64,000 nt of DNA from Shinella zoogloeoides (GCF_022682305.1 NZ_CP093531.1:1-64000); one strand, 5' to 3'. Numbered from the stretch's first letter, positions 27,641 to 35,491 are shown. Notes: generated from the sequence alone by a model not told the origin. Numbers and translations: made by a program.

Positions 27641-27985
27641 TCAGACCCGGCTGGGACGCCAGGTTTCCTGCGGCGCGCGCCAGTCAATTCCGGACAGTAG
27701 ATAGGAAAGCTGCGCCGACGAGATTGCCACCGCGCCACCCTCGGCGGAAGGCCAGATAAACCTTCCTCGTTCCAATTTTTTCGTGAACAGGCAGGCCCCC
27801 TGGCCATCGTGCCAAACGACCTTGATCAGATCGCCGCGCTTGCCCCTGAAGCAGAACAGATGGCCGCCCAGCGGGTCATGCTTCAGCACCTCCTGCACCC
27901 GCAGCGCCAGCGACGGGAACCCGCACCGCATGTCCGTATGGCCCGTCGCCAACCACACCCGAACGCCTGTCGGGATCGAGATCAT
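27641..27985 (-). CDS. tnpB: IS66 accessory protein TnpB
   Basis: 114 residues with the standard family sequence: VRVWLATGHTDMRCGFPSLA, then DPLGGHLFCFRGKRGDLIKV and WHDGQGACLFTKKLERGRFIWP (parts shown). Required with TnpA for IS66 transposition. The start overlaps the tnpA stop by four bases. Confidence 0.94.
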   Translation of the reverse strand: MISIPTGVRVWLATGHTDMRCGFPSLALRVQEVLKHDPLGGHLFCFRGKRGDLIKVVWHDGQGACLFTKKLERGRFIWPSAEGGAVAISSAQLSYLLSGIDWRAPQETWRPSRV

Positions 27986-28386
27986 CGCAGCGTCTCCAGC
28001 CCGCGCAGGATTCGCAGCAGCGCATCGACATCAACGTCGCGCTCGACAATGACGCGCCGGCCGTTTGCGCTCAGTACCTCCATGCGGCCGCTACCCACTA
28101 CCGGATTCGATGGACCCGGCACGTCCGGCGTGATCAACGCCGGTACGAAGCCCTCGATCCGAATGCTGCCAAGATTGCCGGCCTGTGCCAACTGACGCCA
28201 GCGGTACAGTTGCGAGCGGGAAACCCCATGCTTCACCGCCGTCGCGGAGACCTGGCGACCATCGCCAGAAAAGCCTTCTTCAAGAATTTGGAGCTTCGCC
28301 TCGTCGGTGAAGCGCCGCCGCCGCCCCGTATCGACGATCGCCAACCGGCTCACCGGTGTCCCAAAACTGTCCTTATGCCTGTCCAT
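27982..28386 (-). CDS. IS66 accessory protein TnpA (HTH)
   Basis: 134 residues, a transposase-8-type helix-turn-helix protein: RRRFTDEAKLQILEEGFSGD, then SATAVKHGVSRSQLYRWRQL. First gene of the IS66 operon. The C-terminus ends in the common VIVERDVDVDALLRILRGLE pattern. Intact. Confidence 0.92.
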   Translation of the reverse strand: MDRHKDSFGTPVSRLAIVDTGRRRRFTDEAKLQILEEGFSGDGRQVSATAVKHGVSRSQLYRWRQLAQAGNLGSIRIEGFVPALITPDVPGPSNPVVGSGRMEVLSANGRRVIVERDVDVDALLRILRGLETLR

Positions 28387-28444
28387 AAGGACAAAACGAC
28401 AGATTCACATCACGCCCTCAAGGCGGCCGCCGTCGGATGCTTAC

Positions 28445-28452
28445 GGTGCAGC
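28445..28452 (+). repeat. IS66 target duplication, right copy
   Basis: GGTGCAGC, identical to 25856-25863. Confidence 0.9.
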
Positions 28453-28669
28453 CCCTCAATTGCACGCGACCTGCTGGCCGGCCAGCGTCTCCCCGTGTCA
28501 CATCGCGGCCCTGTCCCGCGCGCCGATCCTCTCCTCTCTGCCCGTCATAATCGCAATCCTCAACGCGAGGCGCGGCCGGCAACCTGTTGCAGACAGTTTC
28601 CAGCGTGCGATTGGTCGAACCGGGCCTGTCGGCGTTGCTGGAGCGCAAAGAAACTTGATCCAACGTTTT

Positions 28670-28711
28670 TCAATTTACGAATGGGACACGGATGTCCCAT
28701 CCTCAAATTGA
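28670..28711. promoter_or_regulatory. Nested palindrome, operator or attenuator candidate
   Basis: Outer arms TCAATTT (28670-28676) and AAATTGA (28705-28711), inner arms TGGGACA (28682-28688) and TGTCCCA (28693-28699) around a four-base centre. Both stems are perfect. There is no T-run beyond it, so a regulator-binding site is as likely as a terminator. Confidence 0.45.
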
Positions 28712-28967
28712 ATCGGCGTGCGCTCAAATCGGAGAAAGGCAAGATGCAGTGCACCGCATGATTGGAAGCGCCTGGCGCGTTTACCGGCAACACGGGATGG
28801 TCGTGATCGACACTCCTACCCCGCTTATGTCGCGCAGATGCGACACAAGACGCTCTTGCGTCTCAGATATCTGACATTCCCCAGGCTTTCCGGAACGATT
28901 GCGACCTCTCCGCGGAAAAGCAACGACCACGCCGGCCTGGTTCCTTGCAAGCGCTCCACCCAATCTC

Positions 28968-28989
28968 ACGTAGTGATCATACGTAGTGA
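28968..28989 (+). promoter_or_regulatory. Tandem ACGTAGTGA boxes
   Basis: Two direct copies of ACGTAGTGA, 13 bases apart, 18 bases upstream of the start at 29007. A third copy (29437-29445) precedes the next gene. GTTCCTTGCAAGC also occurs beside both sites (about 28940 and 29450). Suggests one regulator for both promoters. Confidence 0.5.
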
Positions 28990-29006
28990 CAAGAGGAACG
29001 ACGAAA

Positions 29007-29360
29007 ATGCCGAGAGCGGAGAGCGGGAGCCGGGGACAGGAAGCGACCCGGCAATGGCGCAAGAAGGTCAAGAGGGAACGCCGGCCCGAGACCGATGCCG
29101 TCGACACGGCCCTGGCGGCCGCGGTCACCGTGTACCGGCACGTCGCGGAGGCGCGCCGCTCGAAGCGTGACGTAACGCGTGCATCGGGCATGGAACTGAT
29201 GGCCATAAACTTCCTGGTCTCGAAGGGTTATGCCGTCGAGCACGCCACCCGCCAGGTCCGTCGTCGGGTTCGGCGCATGGATGCCGAGATGCTTGTTCCT
29301 CTGGTGAACGGACCGGCCGACAGGGTGGCAAATCCGGGAGGGTTTCCGCCGGCAACATGA
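29007..29360 (+). CDS. Small basic helical protein
   Basis: 117 residues from an ATG preceded by AGAGGAACGACGAAA. The first 30 residues are very basic (RQWRKKVKRERRPE). A helical middle follows (DTALAAAVTVYRHVAEARRSK, shown in part), then an ELMAINFLVSKGYAVEHATRQVRRRVRRM region, and a Pro/Gly-rich tail. DNA or RNA binding is plausible by charge, but no family is recognised. It lies 148 bases upstream of the AbiEii-like gene and shares its promoter boxes, so joint regulation is likely. Confidence 0.55.
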   Translation: MPRAESGSRGQEATRQWRKKVKRERRPETDAVDTALAAAVTVYRHVAEARRSKRDVTRASGMELMAINFLVSKGYAVEHATRQVRRRVRRMDAEMLVPLVNGPADRVANPGGFPPAT

Positions 29361-29436
29361 CCTTGTTTTCGAACCGTGCTTTTTCTCCGACCTCCCCCCG
29401 TTACTTCATGGTTCTGAATCCGGCTTTCGTAAAAGC

Positions 29437-29445
29437 ACGTAGTGA
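29437..29445 (+). promoter_or_regulatory. Third ACGTAGTGA box
   Basis: An identical 9-mer to those at 28968 and 28981, here 63 bases upstream of the start at 29509 and followed closely by GTTCCTTGCAAGC, the same companion sequence found upstream of 29007. Confidence 0.5.
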
Positions 29446-29508
29446 CGTCGTTCCTTGCAAGCCGACGTCGGATGATCTCCGCAGCCGATAAATTTGAGGA
29501 GATCGACA

Positions 29509-30408
29509 ATGGAGAAGCTATCGGAAATTGCGCAGAGCCTGGATGCGCGCCTCAAGATCGCCGCGACAACACATGGCCTCGATCTGGAAAAGCTGGCCGG
29601 GAGGACGCTCGTCGAGGGCATTCTGAGGTACTGGGCGCAGGGAATGGGACCGGCCCCGGTCCTGCTGACAGGCGGACTGCTGTTCGACCAAACCGTTCGT
29701 GAAACGCGCGATGCCGATATCGCGATATCCCGCCGCTACCGGTGCGACGACATCGTGCGCGGCATGGAGACTATTGCCCGGCTCCTCGAGCGCGAAGGTA
29801 TGCGGCTGGATTTCACCGCCCCTGTGCCGCAGGCCGACACTGGATGCGGCAACTCCGTGGAGCGATGGATCATTGAGGGCAAGGTCGGCGGTGTCGCCGC
29901 CAGCGCCAGCCTCAATATGGACCCGCGGCGCGGGGCCGGCGCTGTCATCGAGGCGATCGAGCTTTCCGAAATTCCGTCGCTGGTCTCGGGCATCCCGCCG
30001 CTCGCCATCGCCTGCCAGCCGCTGGAAGTCGTCGCCGCCGAGACGCTGCTCGCGGTGATGTTTCAGCCGGAATCGGATTTCCGTATCCGGCACCTCGCGG
30101 ATGTTATCGACGAGCGTCTCTGGGCGGACGTGGATTGCCGGGACGTCGCCCGAGAGATGATCGGCGTCTGCCGCTATCGGGGCATCGATGTCCGCGATCT
30201 GCCGGCGACGCTCGATTGGCCCGCGATCCAACGCCTTGAACCATCGTGGGAAAGGCACCGGGCGGCGGGAAAGACCACGCTTTCCATCTTCTCGGCGTGG
30301 ATCGACGCAGCCTACCTCTGGTCCGAGGTGAAGGCCGAACTCGGCCTCAGACACAAGCCGTTCGTGGTCCAGCGCCCGGGTTCAAGCGTAGCGAGGATGT
30401 TCGCATGA
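29509..30408 (+). CDS. AbiEii-like nucleotidyltransferase
   Basis: 299 residues from an ATG after GAGGAGATCGACA. The N-terminal region has the minimal nucleotidyltransferase pattern used by AbiEii/AbiGii-type toxins: VLLTGGLLFDQTV (~residues 51-63), then RETRDADIAIS (~64-74), giving the GG and D-x-D positions. A middle IPPLAIACQPLEVVAAETLLA segment (shown in part) matches the family's E-x-x-x-A-E-K-like helix, although the expected Lys is not seen (AAETLLAV). Related proteins transfer nucleotides to RNA and cause growth arrest or phage abortion. No AbiEi antitoxin is adjacent. The stop overlaps the start of the PcfJ-like gene in an ATGA arrangement, so the two are almost certainly co-translated. 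Confidence 0.65.
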   Translation: MEKLSEIAQSLDARLKIAATTHGLDLEKLAGRTLVEGILRYWAQGMGPAPVLLTGGLLFDQTVRETRDADIAISRRYRCDDIVRGMETIARLLEREGMRLDFTAPVPQADTGCGNSVERWIIEGKVGGVAASASLNMDPRRGAGAVIEAIELSEIPSLVSGIPPLAIACQPLEVVAAETLLAVMFQPESDFRIRHLADVIDERLWADVDCRDVAREMIGVCRYRGIDVRDLPATLDWPAIQRLEPSWERHRAAGKTTLSIFSAWIDAAYLWSEVKAELGLRHKPFVVQRPGSSVARMFA

Positions 30409-31421
30409 AGTCGCCTCGCAAACATCCTGAATGGCGGCCGGCGGTGGAAGCCTTCTGCCGCGAACTGGACATTCCCAACCGCCAGCACATGCTGATCGAC
30501 AACCTGATCGCCCCCAGCCTCGGCCGCGTTTACATGAAATTCTGGATCGCGCAGGACCGTATCGATCCCGAGATCGTGATCGATCCCACCGATCGCAGCG
30601 ATGACCCGCGCTGGCACCAGAGCGACGGATGGCCCATCCGCGGCGGCTTAGAGGACGAGATTCTCCGACGCAAGTGGGAGCGGCGGGCGGCGCTCTATTT
30701 CCGCTGGAACGCGCCGGATATCTGGTACGTCGCCGACTGGCTGATCTATGCGGTGGCGACCAATGCGCCGTGGCTTCACATTCACGATCCTCACGGCGAG
30801 CCGAAAAAGCTGGCGAAGTGCGGGAGCCTGGAGCAGCTCGTTCGTGAAGCGAACAAGGGCTTCCGGTTCCGGCCGGAAGACAGGCTCCACGACGGCAATC
30901 TGCCGGCCGTCGCCATTCCCGAGCCGGGTCCCGATGACGAATCCGAAATCGCCGACCTCGGTGCCGGCCATATGCTTGTCCAGCTCCTGACGCCACTCGC
31001 GCTTCGCATCGAAGGCGCCCGCATGCGCCACTGTCTGAGCCACGGCGGCTATGACATCCGGCTCCGGGATTCACGCTTCAGGTACTACTCGGTGCGCGGC
31101 CCCGACGGCCTGCCGATCGCGACCCTGGAACTCGCGGGCGATGTGGTGCGGCAATTCCGTGGGCCGAGGGATGCCCGGCCATCGGAGGCGGTCGTCGATC
31201 TTATGTCTCGACATGCGGCGGAAAACCAGTGGCGGGGATACGAGGAAGCATCCGTTGGCAGGTTTCTGCGGGATTGGGACGAATGGCACCGCTTCCTCGG
31301 CGACGATGTTCTTCGTGCCCTCGACGGTGTTGAAGGTGCCCGCCCCGTCACGGACGAGGAACTGGCGGAAATGGTCCGCGCCAACAACGGCGCGCTGCCC
31401 ACCCGCCGCCAGCAACGATGA
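30405..31421 (+). CDS. PcfJ-like protein (copy 2)
   Basis: 338 residues. The ATG overlaps the stop of the AbiEii-like gene. Residues ~205-255 carry the PcfJ core: ARMRHCLSHGGYDIRLRDSR, YYSVRGPDGLPIATLEL, QFRGPRDARPSE. It is a clear paralogue of the protein at 2131-3105 along most of its length, but has a longer C-terminal region (DWDEWHRFLGDDVLRALDGV and an acidic ELAEMVRANN tail). PcfJ-type proteins are found on conjugative plasmids; function not established. The tight link to a toxin-like nucleotidyltransferase suggests a functional pair. Confidence 0.8.
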   Translation: MKSPRKHPEWRPAVEAFCRELDIPNRQHMLIDNLIAPSLGRVYMKFWIAQDRIDPEIVIDPTDRSDDPRWHQSDGWPIRGGLEDEILRRKWERRAALYFRWNAPDIWYVADWLIYAVATNAPWLHIHDPHGEPKKLAKCGSLEQLVREANKGFRFRPEDRLHDGNLPAVAIPEPGPDDESEIADLGAGHMLVQLLTPLALRIEGARMRHCLSHGGYDIRLRDSRFRYYSVRGPDGLPIATLELAGDVVRQFRGPRDARPSEAVVDLMSRHAAENQWRGYEEASVGRFLRDWDEWHRFLGDDVLRALDGVEGARPVTDEELAEMVRANNGALPTRRQQR

Positions 31422-31496
31422 TCGTGCCGGCGACGGATTGCGCCGACGGAACCGGCGCAGCACACTTGAGAAACGGCCCATCAAGGGCGGAATGAA

Positions 31497-31631
31497 ATGG
31501 GGATGACCATGGACATCATGGAAGCAACCGTGAGGCGCTTGCCGTATCATGACCCGGCCGAGCGTCCGGTCGCGGAGGCCCGGCAGGCCGAGATCGATGC
31601 ATTCGAGCGGGAGGTTCGCGACCATGGCTGA
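31497..31631 (+). CDS. Very small hypothetical protein
   Basis: 44 residues starting at ATG 31497 after AAGGGCGG; a later in-frame ATG at 31509 is an alternative. The sequence is charged and helical (AERPVAEARQAEIDAFEREV). The stop overlaps the next gene by eight bases. Base use and the overlap favour a real gene in the same operon. No family recognised. Confidence 0.45.
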   Translation: MGMTMDIMEATVRRLPYHDPAERPVAEARQAEIDAFEREVRDHG

Positions 31632-31887
31632 ACTCCCCGTTTATGACGACCCCATCCTGACCTGGGACGACATCGCCGACGATCTCGCGATAGCCGGAGA
31701 TGAGCAGGAAGACGACAGGTTGCGGCTTGACCTGGAGACGGTGCGCTTTGTCCCCGCCCTCGACGGACGCGGTCTGCAGAGGGTGATAGGGGTTTATGGG
31801 CCGGAATCCGCATGGATCAGACGGTGGGAGGAGCAATGGCGGCTGGATGTCGCCGACGCGACCTGCCATCCCGCCGTCATTCGATGA
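31624..31887 (+). CDS. Small acidic hypothetical protein
   Basis: 87 residues from ATG 31624, overlapping the previous small gene. The N-terminal half is very acidic (YDDPILTWDDIADDLAIAGD, EQEDDR), the C-terminal half aromatic (ESAWIRRWEEQW). An acidic protein of this size could be a DNA mimic or an inhibitor, but that is speculation. Likely co-transcribed with the genes above it, 75 bases or so after the PcfJ-like stop through the 44-residue gene. Confidence 0.5.
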   Translation: MAELPVYDDPILTWDDIADDLAIAGDEQEDDRLRLDLETVRFVPALDGRGLQRVIGVYGPESAWIRRWEEQWRLDVADATCHPAVIR

Positions 31888-31963
31888 CACTCAAGGCCCC
31901 GGTGGTATGAGCGGGGTCGGTTATTGAATTCCAGAATCGGGCGGAGATAGCGCGTCCCGAAGC

Positions 31964-32152
31964 TCACGGCCGCCAGCCTCGCGTGAATCCTCGGCCCATT
32001 GCGATTATCGCAATCTTAAGTCTTTCCTCGACCGTGTCACGCTCGGCGATCAGCGTTCTCAATGCCTCGAGCGCATTGCCGTTGTGAAGGCGCAGCACCT
32101 CGATCGCCTCGTCTTGCACGGCGCGTTCTTTTTGTTGGCATATCTCGCTCAT
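31964..32152 (-). CDS. Small helical protein, second gene of a two-gene unit
   Basis: 62 residues, one long charged helix by composition (EIVEVLRLHNGNALEAL-like, then LIAERDTVEERLKIAIIAMGRG), possibly a coiled coil. The ATG overlaps the stop of the gene upstream (ATGA), so translation is likely coupled. It is convergent with the acidic gene at 31624-31887. No family recognised. Confidence 0.5.
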   Translation of the reverse strand: MSEICQQKERAVQDEAIEVLRLHNGNALEALRTLIAERDTVEERLKIAIIAMGRGFTRGWRP

Positions 32153-32319
32153 TGAAGGCGCAGTTCAAGCTGCTTTTTGTGCTTCAGCACGTAAAGCGGC
32201 TTTGCGGTCGCCGCCTCCAGCTTGCGCCGGTTCTCGGCGCGAACGGCGAGCTGCTTTTCCCGGAGCGCGCGGCAGGCGGCGACTTCGGCAAGGGCTCTTT
32301 CGATGCTGTCGGTTTGCAT
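32149..32319 (-). CDS. Small basic helical protein, first gene of a two-gene unit
   Basis: 56 residues from the ATG at 32319, which follows a near-perfect AGGAGGTTGCC ribosome site. The protein is a basic helix throughout (RALAEVAACRALREKQLAVR, then NRRKLEAATAKPLYVLKHKK). It overlaps the next gene by four bases. The quality of the ribosome site makes this tiny gene convincing. Function unknown; the pair has the size and layout of a regulator or toxin-antitoxin couple, but nothing in the sequence proves that. Confidence 0.6.
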   Translation of the reverse strand: MQTDSIERALAEVAACRALREKQLAVRAENRRKLEAATAKPLYVLKHKKQLELRLQ

Positions 32320-32705
32320 TGGCAACCTCCTATGTTCCCTTTATGTTCTATTTTTCCGGAAAGGAGTCAAGGGGCGAACCGGGGTTTCTTCTGCTGTGAC
32401 AGGTCAGCCGGCTATGTGAATGCGGGCTCTATTCCCGGTCTCTGCATGCCATCGGAATTCAAACGAGCATCGCCCGGATAAATCGAGCATTACCCTTAAT
32501 ATAAAAATGCGATTTCTCTATAGTTCGCCGTTTTATATTGTAGAAACGCAGCATGTTCTTTGCCCTTATTCAGAAGGTAATCAAATTTCTTCCGAAGAAG
32601 TATTGCGCGATCATTTGGAATGAACCATCATTTTTACATGAGAAACAAAGGTGTTGTCTCGCCGCCGGTTGAAGTCCGGCGTCACCATGAACACGGAACA
32701 TTGAA
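32320..32705. other. AT-rich intergenic stretch
   Basis: No gene seen. 32490-32650 is markedly AT-rich and probably contains divergent promoters for the minus-strand pair and the plus-strand gene at 32706. No clear operator was found. Confidence 0.45.
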
Positions 32706-33113
32706 ATGGCTCAGTTAACGAACTCGTATTCACCTGCTGCTGCATCGAATCCCGCCGACAATCCACGCTTTGACGATCACACGGTTACGGTGTCACTGGC
32801 GAAGAGATGGACCTGGACGATCTCGCCGTCCGAAGCTCTCCTGTGGTTCTTCGGATCCCGAGAGCAACTGCACACAGCCCTTGGCAACGAGGACGAGCGT
32901 GCGATCGGCACTGTCTGTCTCGCGATGCGCATGATGAAGCTGGCCGCCGCCGACTACGAAATTCTCGCTGGCAGGGATCTGGCTGCGGAAGCGGCGATCG
33001 ACGCGGCTTTCGAAAACCGGGCGATCAATGCTGGTTGCTGGAGGCGGGACGGTGAGACCGTCTGGCAGGACTTTGCCGAGCTGTTTTTCAACTTCGATGA
33101 CGATGAAGCATGA
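32706..33113 (+). CDS. Hypothetical protein
   Basis: 135 residues from an ATG with a weak GGAAC-type site. A soluble protein with a disordered Ser/Ala/Asn-rich first 20 residues, a WTWTISPSEALLWFFGSREQ motif region, a long helix (TVCLAMRMMKLAAADYEILA), and an acidic end (FFNFDDDEA). No family recognised. The next gene follows after 63 bases. Confidence 0.55.
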   Translation: MAQLTNSYSPAAASNPADNPRFDDHTVTVSLAKRWTWTISPSEALLWFFGSREQLHTALGNEDERAIGTVCLAMRMMKLAAADYEILAGRDLAAEAAIDAAFENRAINAGCWRRDGETVWQDFAELFFNFDDDEA

Positions 33114-33176
33114 CGGTCCTCGCGGCCGCCACCCCGACCTTATTCATCAATCTCGCATCGAGAAGGAACATGGAAA

Positions 33177-33494
33177 ATGAAAACAGCAGCCTACATCGCG
33201 AACACAGAGGTCCTGTGCTGCGCATCAACGCTGATTGCAACACTTGCCGAAGCCTCACCCGAGACGTCGCTGACGAAGGCGGCGCGTTCCTTGCACGGCG
33301 ATGGTGAGCCTGATGGCCCGGAGGTTATGGAGCATTGGATCGTGTCGGGCTGGCTTGCGGAAAAGCTCATCGAAAGCGACGAAATTGTCGATACCGATTT
33401 CGCCGGCCTCAGCGTCTGGGGCCGGCGCACGGCAGGACAGCCTATCGAAAGCGACGACGTCATCGTTGCAATCGCAAAGAAGACCCGGGCGTGA
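33177..33494 (+). CDS. Hypothetical protein
   Basis: 105 residues. ATG 33177 follows GAAGGAACATGGAAA, a good site. The first 25 residues are moderately hydrophobic, and then comes a mixed alpha/beta domain (VMEHWIVSGWLAEKLIESDE, LSVWGRRTAGQPI). No known motif. Likely in one transcription unit with 32706-33113. Confidence 0.55.
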   Translation: MKTAAYIANTEVLCCASTLIATLAEASPETSLTKAARSLHGDGEPDGPEVMEHWIVSGWLAEKLIESDEIVDTDFAGLSVWGRRTAGQPIESDDVIVAIAKKTRA

Positions 33495-33883
33495 ACGGGT
33501 CGGGCCGTTCGCCGACCTGAGTTCAGGTATCGGAAGCGGCTGGATATGACCTCTGAGAGCGATGCCGGGACGGTTGTCTATGTCATCATGCCGCGGTGAT
33601 CCGCGCACGCACATCGTCGGAGCGGAGCCGCTTCAATTCCGCCCCGCCATCCATCCTGCAGGTCCGCCACGGTCGTTACAGGATACATCCGGCCAATACG
33701 GAAGCTCTCGGCCCGGCAAGGGAGGCTATACATCAACAACGTGGGAACCTCCATCGGTCCTCGTCCTCGGACCAGGAGGAAATTCCCCTGCCCTCCCCTG
33801 TCCAGAAAATTTCGCCGGCCGGCTTGCCGGAGGCCGTCGAGCCCGGAATAAGCCTTGTCGCAGACCACAAGACAGGTGCCAGA
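33495..33883. other. Gene-free stretch
   Basis: Nothing convincing seen. The metallophosphoesterase frame stays open upstream to 33596, but the encoded extension lacks a ribosome site and family similarity. Confidence 0.4.
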
Positions 33884-34681
33884 ATGAAAGCCGCCGTATT
33901 TTCCGACCTCCACCTCGACTACAGCCGGGAGCCTGATTTCGCGATCGAGGTCGCCGACGATGTCGACGTCATCGTGATCGCGGGCGACGTCACCGCACCG
34001 GTAGCCAAAAGTGCCCGCTGGGCGTACCGGATGTATGGCAGCCGCGGAAAGCGCGTCGTGATGGTGCCGGGCAACCACGAACATTACGGTCAGGTCTATG
34101 AGGACAGCATCGGCGATATCCCCGAGCTGGAAAATGTCTTCATGCTGGAGAACCGCGATGTCGTCATCGACGGAGTCCGCTTCCTCGGCTGCTGCCTGTG
34201 GACGGATTTCGAGCTCTATGGCAATCCGATCCAGGCAATGGGTGCTGCGGCGCTGTTCATGAACGACTATCGCACCATCGCGTCGCGCTGGCCGGAAGGG
34301 ACCCCGCGAAGATTCCTGCCGGCAATCACCGTCGATATTCATCGCACGAGCCGGGAATGGCTTGATGAGACGCTTGCCCTGCCCTTCGACGGGCCGACGG
34401 TCGTCGTGACGCATACATGCCCGCACGATCTGTCGGTCGCCGATGAGTATAAGGGAGACCGGCTGACACCGGCGTTCGTGTCGGATCTCTCGGATATGAT
34501 CCAGCGCCATGAACCTGACGTCTGGATTCATGGGCACACCCATAGCAATTTCGACTATGTGGTGCCGGGGACGAAGACCCGGGTCGTCTGCAATCCCCGG
34601 GGCTATGTGAGGGACGGGTTCAATCGGAGCGATGTCGAGAATATGGCGTTCGAACCGACCAAGACGATCGTCATCGGGTGA
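33884..34681 (+). CDS. Calcineurin-like metallophosphoesterase
   Basis: 265 residues from the ATG at 33884. All core metal-binding motifs are present in order: FSDLHLDY (~6-13), IVIAGDVTAP (~30-39), VMVPGNHEHYGQ (~58-69), VVTHTCPHD (~172-180) and WIHGHTHSNFDY (~212-223). It acts on phosphoester bonds; the substrate (nucleotide, protein or nucleic acid) cannot be read from sequence. No signal peptide, so cytoplasmic. Plasmid-borne relatives of this size are common in rhizobia. A 13-bp-stem hairpin separates it from the convergent gene downstream. Confidence 0.85.
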   Translation: MKAAVFSDLHLDYSREPDFAIEVADDVDVIVIAGDVTAPVAKSARWAYRMYGSRGKRVVMVPGNHEHYGQVYEDSIGDIPELENVFMLENRDVVIDGVRFLGCCLWTDFELYGNPIQAMGAAALFMNDYRTIASRWPEGTPRRFLPAITVDIHRTSREWLDETLALPFDGPTVVVTHTCPHDLSVADEYKGDRLTPAFVSDLSDMIQRHEPDVWIHGHTHSNFDYVVPGTKTRVVCNPRGYVRDGFNRSDVENMAFEPTKTIVIG

Positions 34682-34728
34682 GGTTTCCGCCGCCTCGCAC
34701 CTCGGCGATCACGATCACGTCTCCGGCG

Positions 34729-34762
34729 GACAGCAAGACCGCATACCATCGGTCTTGCTGTC
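34729..34762. terminator. Bidirectional terminator-like hairpin
   Basis: GACAGCAAGACCG (34729-34741) pairs perfectly with CGGTCTTGCTGTC (34750-34762), a 13-bp stem with an eight-base loop, placed between convergent genes ending at 34681 and 34843. Confidence 0.6.
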
Positions 34763-34842
34763 GAATCCGCGGAGCCAGAAATCATCGGGCCAAGGGGCGC
34801 GCTCCTGAAAACAGAGCGAAGCCGGATGGCCCGGCGGCCGTA

Positions 34843-35319
34843 TCATTCGTCATCAGGGATGAAGCTATTCTCGCCATTGTAGATATAGCCGGTGCCTTCG
34901 AAGAGGTTGGATATTGCGTCCTCGACACGCGCAAAATCGTCTTCAAAGGTCATGAACTGACTTGCTCTCCTGTGGACTTTGAGACAGTTCCGAATACCTT
35001 CAAGAACGTACTCTTCGTGTCCCTCGTTACCAATGCAGCTTCGGCCGACGTTCATTTCGTCCACGGCCTCCCAGTAGGCAGCCTCGAGTTCATCGACGTG
35101 TTCCACTTCTATCGCCTGCCCGGAGTTGGTCAGGATGAAACGCCACGGGGTTTCGCGAATGGCCGCAGTGATCCCGGAAACCTCGCGGCCGGCGGTAATC
35201 CATGCCTGACAGGCGCTGACGAATTCGGCCCGGCGTTCGATGTCGAGCGCGAGTTCACGCAGGCGGATGGGGTCGATATCTGATGGCTTGATCTTGCTTG
35301 CTTCGAGGGCGATTAGCAT
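34843..35319 (-). CDS. Hypothetical protein
   Basis: 158 residues from the ATG at 35319, preceded by GAAGGACACCC; I prefer this to a frame extension further upstream. The protein is acidic and helical (RLRELALDIERRAEFVSACQ, then ELEAAYWEAVDEMN) with a GTGYIYNGENSFIPDDE end. No family recognised. It is transcribed toward the metallophosphoesterase gene. Confidence 0.55.
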   Translation of the reverse strand: MLIALEASKIKPSDIDPIRLRELALDIERRAEFVSACQAWITAGREVSGITAAIRETPWRFILTNSGQAIEVEHVDELEAAYWEAVDEMNVGRSCIGNEGHEEYVLEGIRNCLKVHRRASQFMTFEDDFARVEDAISNLFEGTGYIYNGENSFIPDDE

Positions 35320-35491
35320 GGGTGTCCTTCGGTGTTCTGGATTGATATGGTTAGTGGTCCCGGGCGATGGGAGCCGGAGAATTCTGGTGCCTGTCCAGGT
35401 CGTGAAAGCGGGCCATCGGGTTTCGGCGTCGAGAGTTGGGCCGGCCGGCCTACGCCCCTCCCTCCCCCGGCATTCAGAAAGCTCTGCGGAT

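Larger units (their letters stand above)
25864..28444 (-). mobile_element. Complete IS66-family element
   Basis: 2,581 bp with ends starting GTAAGCATCCGA on both sides in inverted orientation, three genes (tnpA, tnpB, tnpC on the minus strand) and a perfect 8-bp target duplication. Structure and duplication indicate a fairly recent insertion. It landed in a gene-free stretch. Confidence 0.95.
28453..29006. other. Gene-free stretch with long palindrome and promoter boxes
   Basis: No convincing gene. Holds a 42-base two-armed palindrome at 28670-28711 and, just before the next gene, two ACGTAGTGA boxes (28968-28976 and 28981-28989) preceded by GTTCCTTGCAAGC near 28940. Confidence 0.5.
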
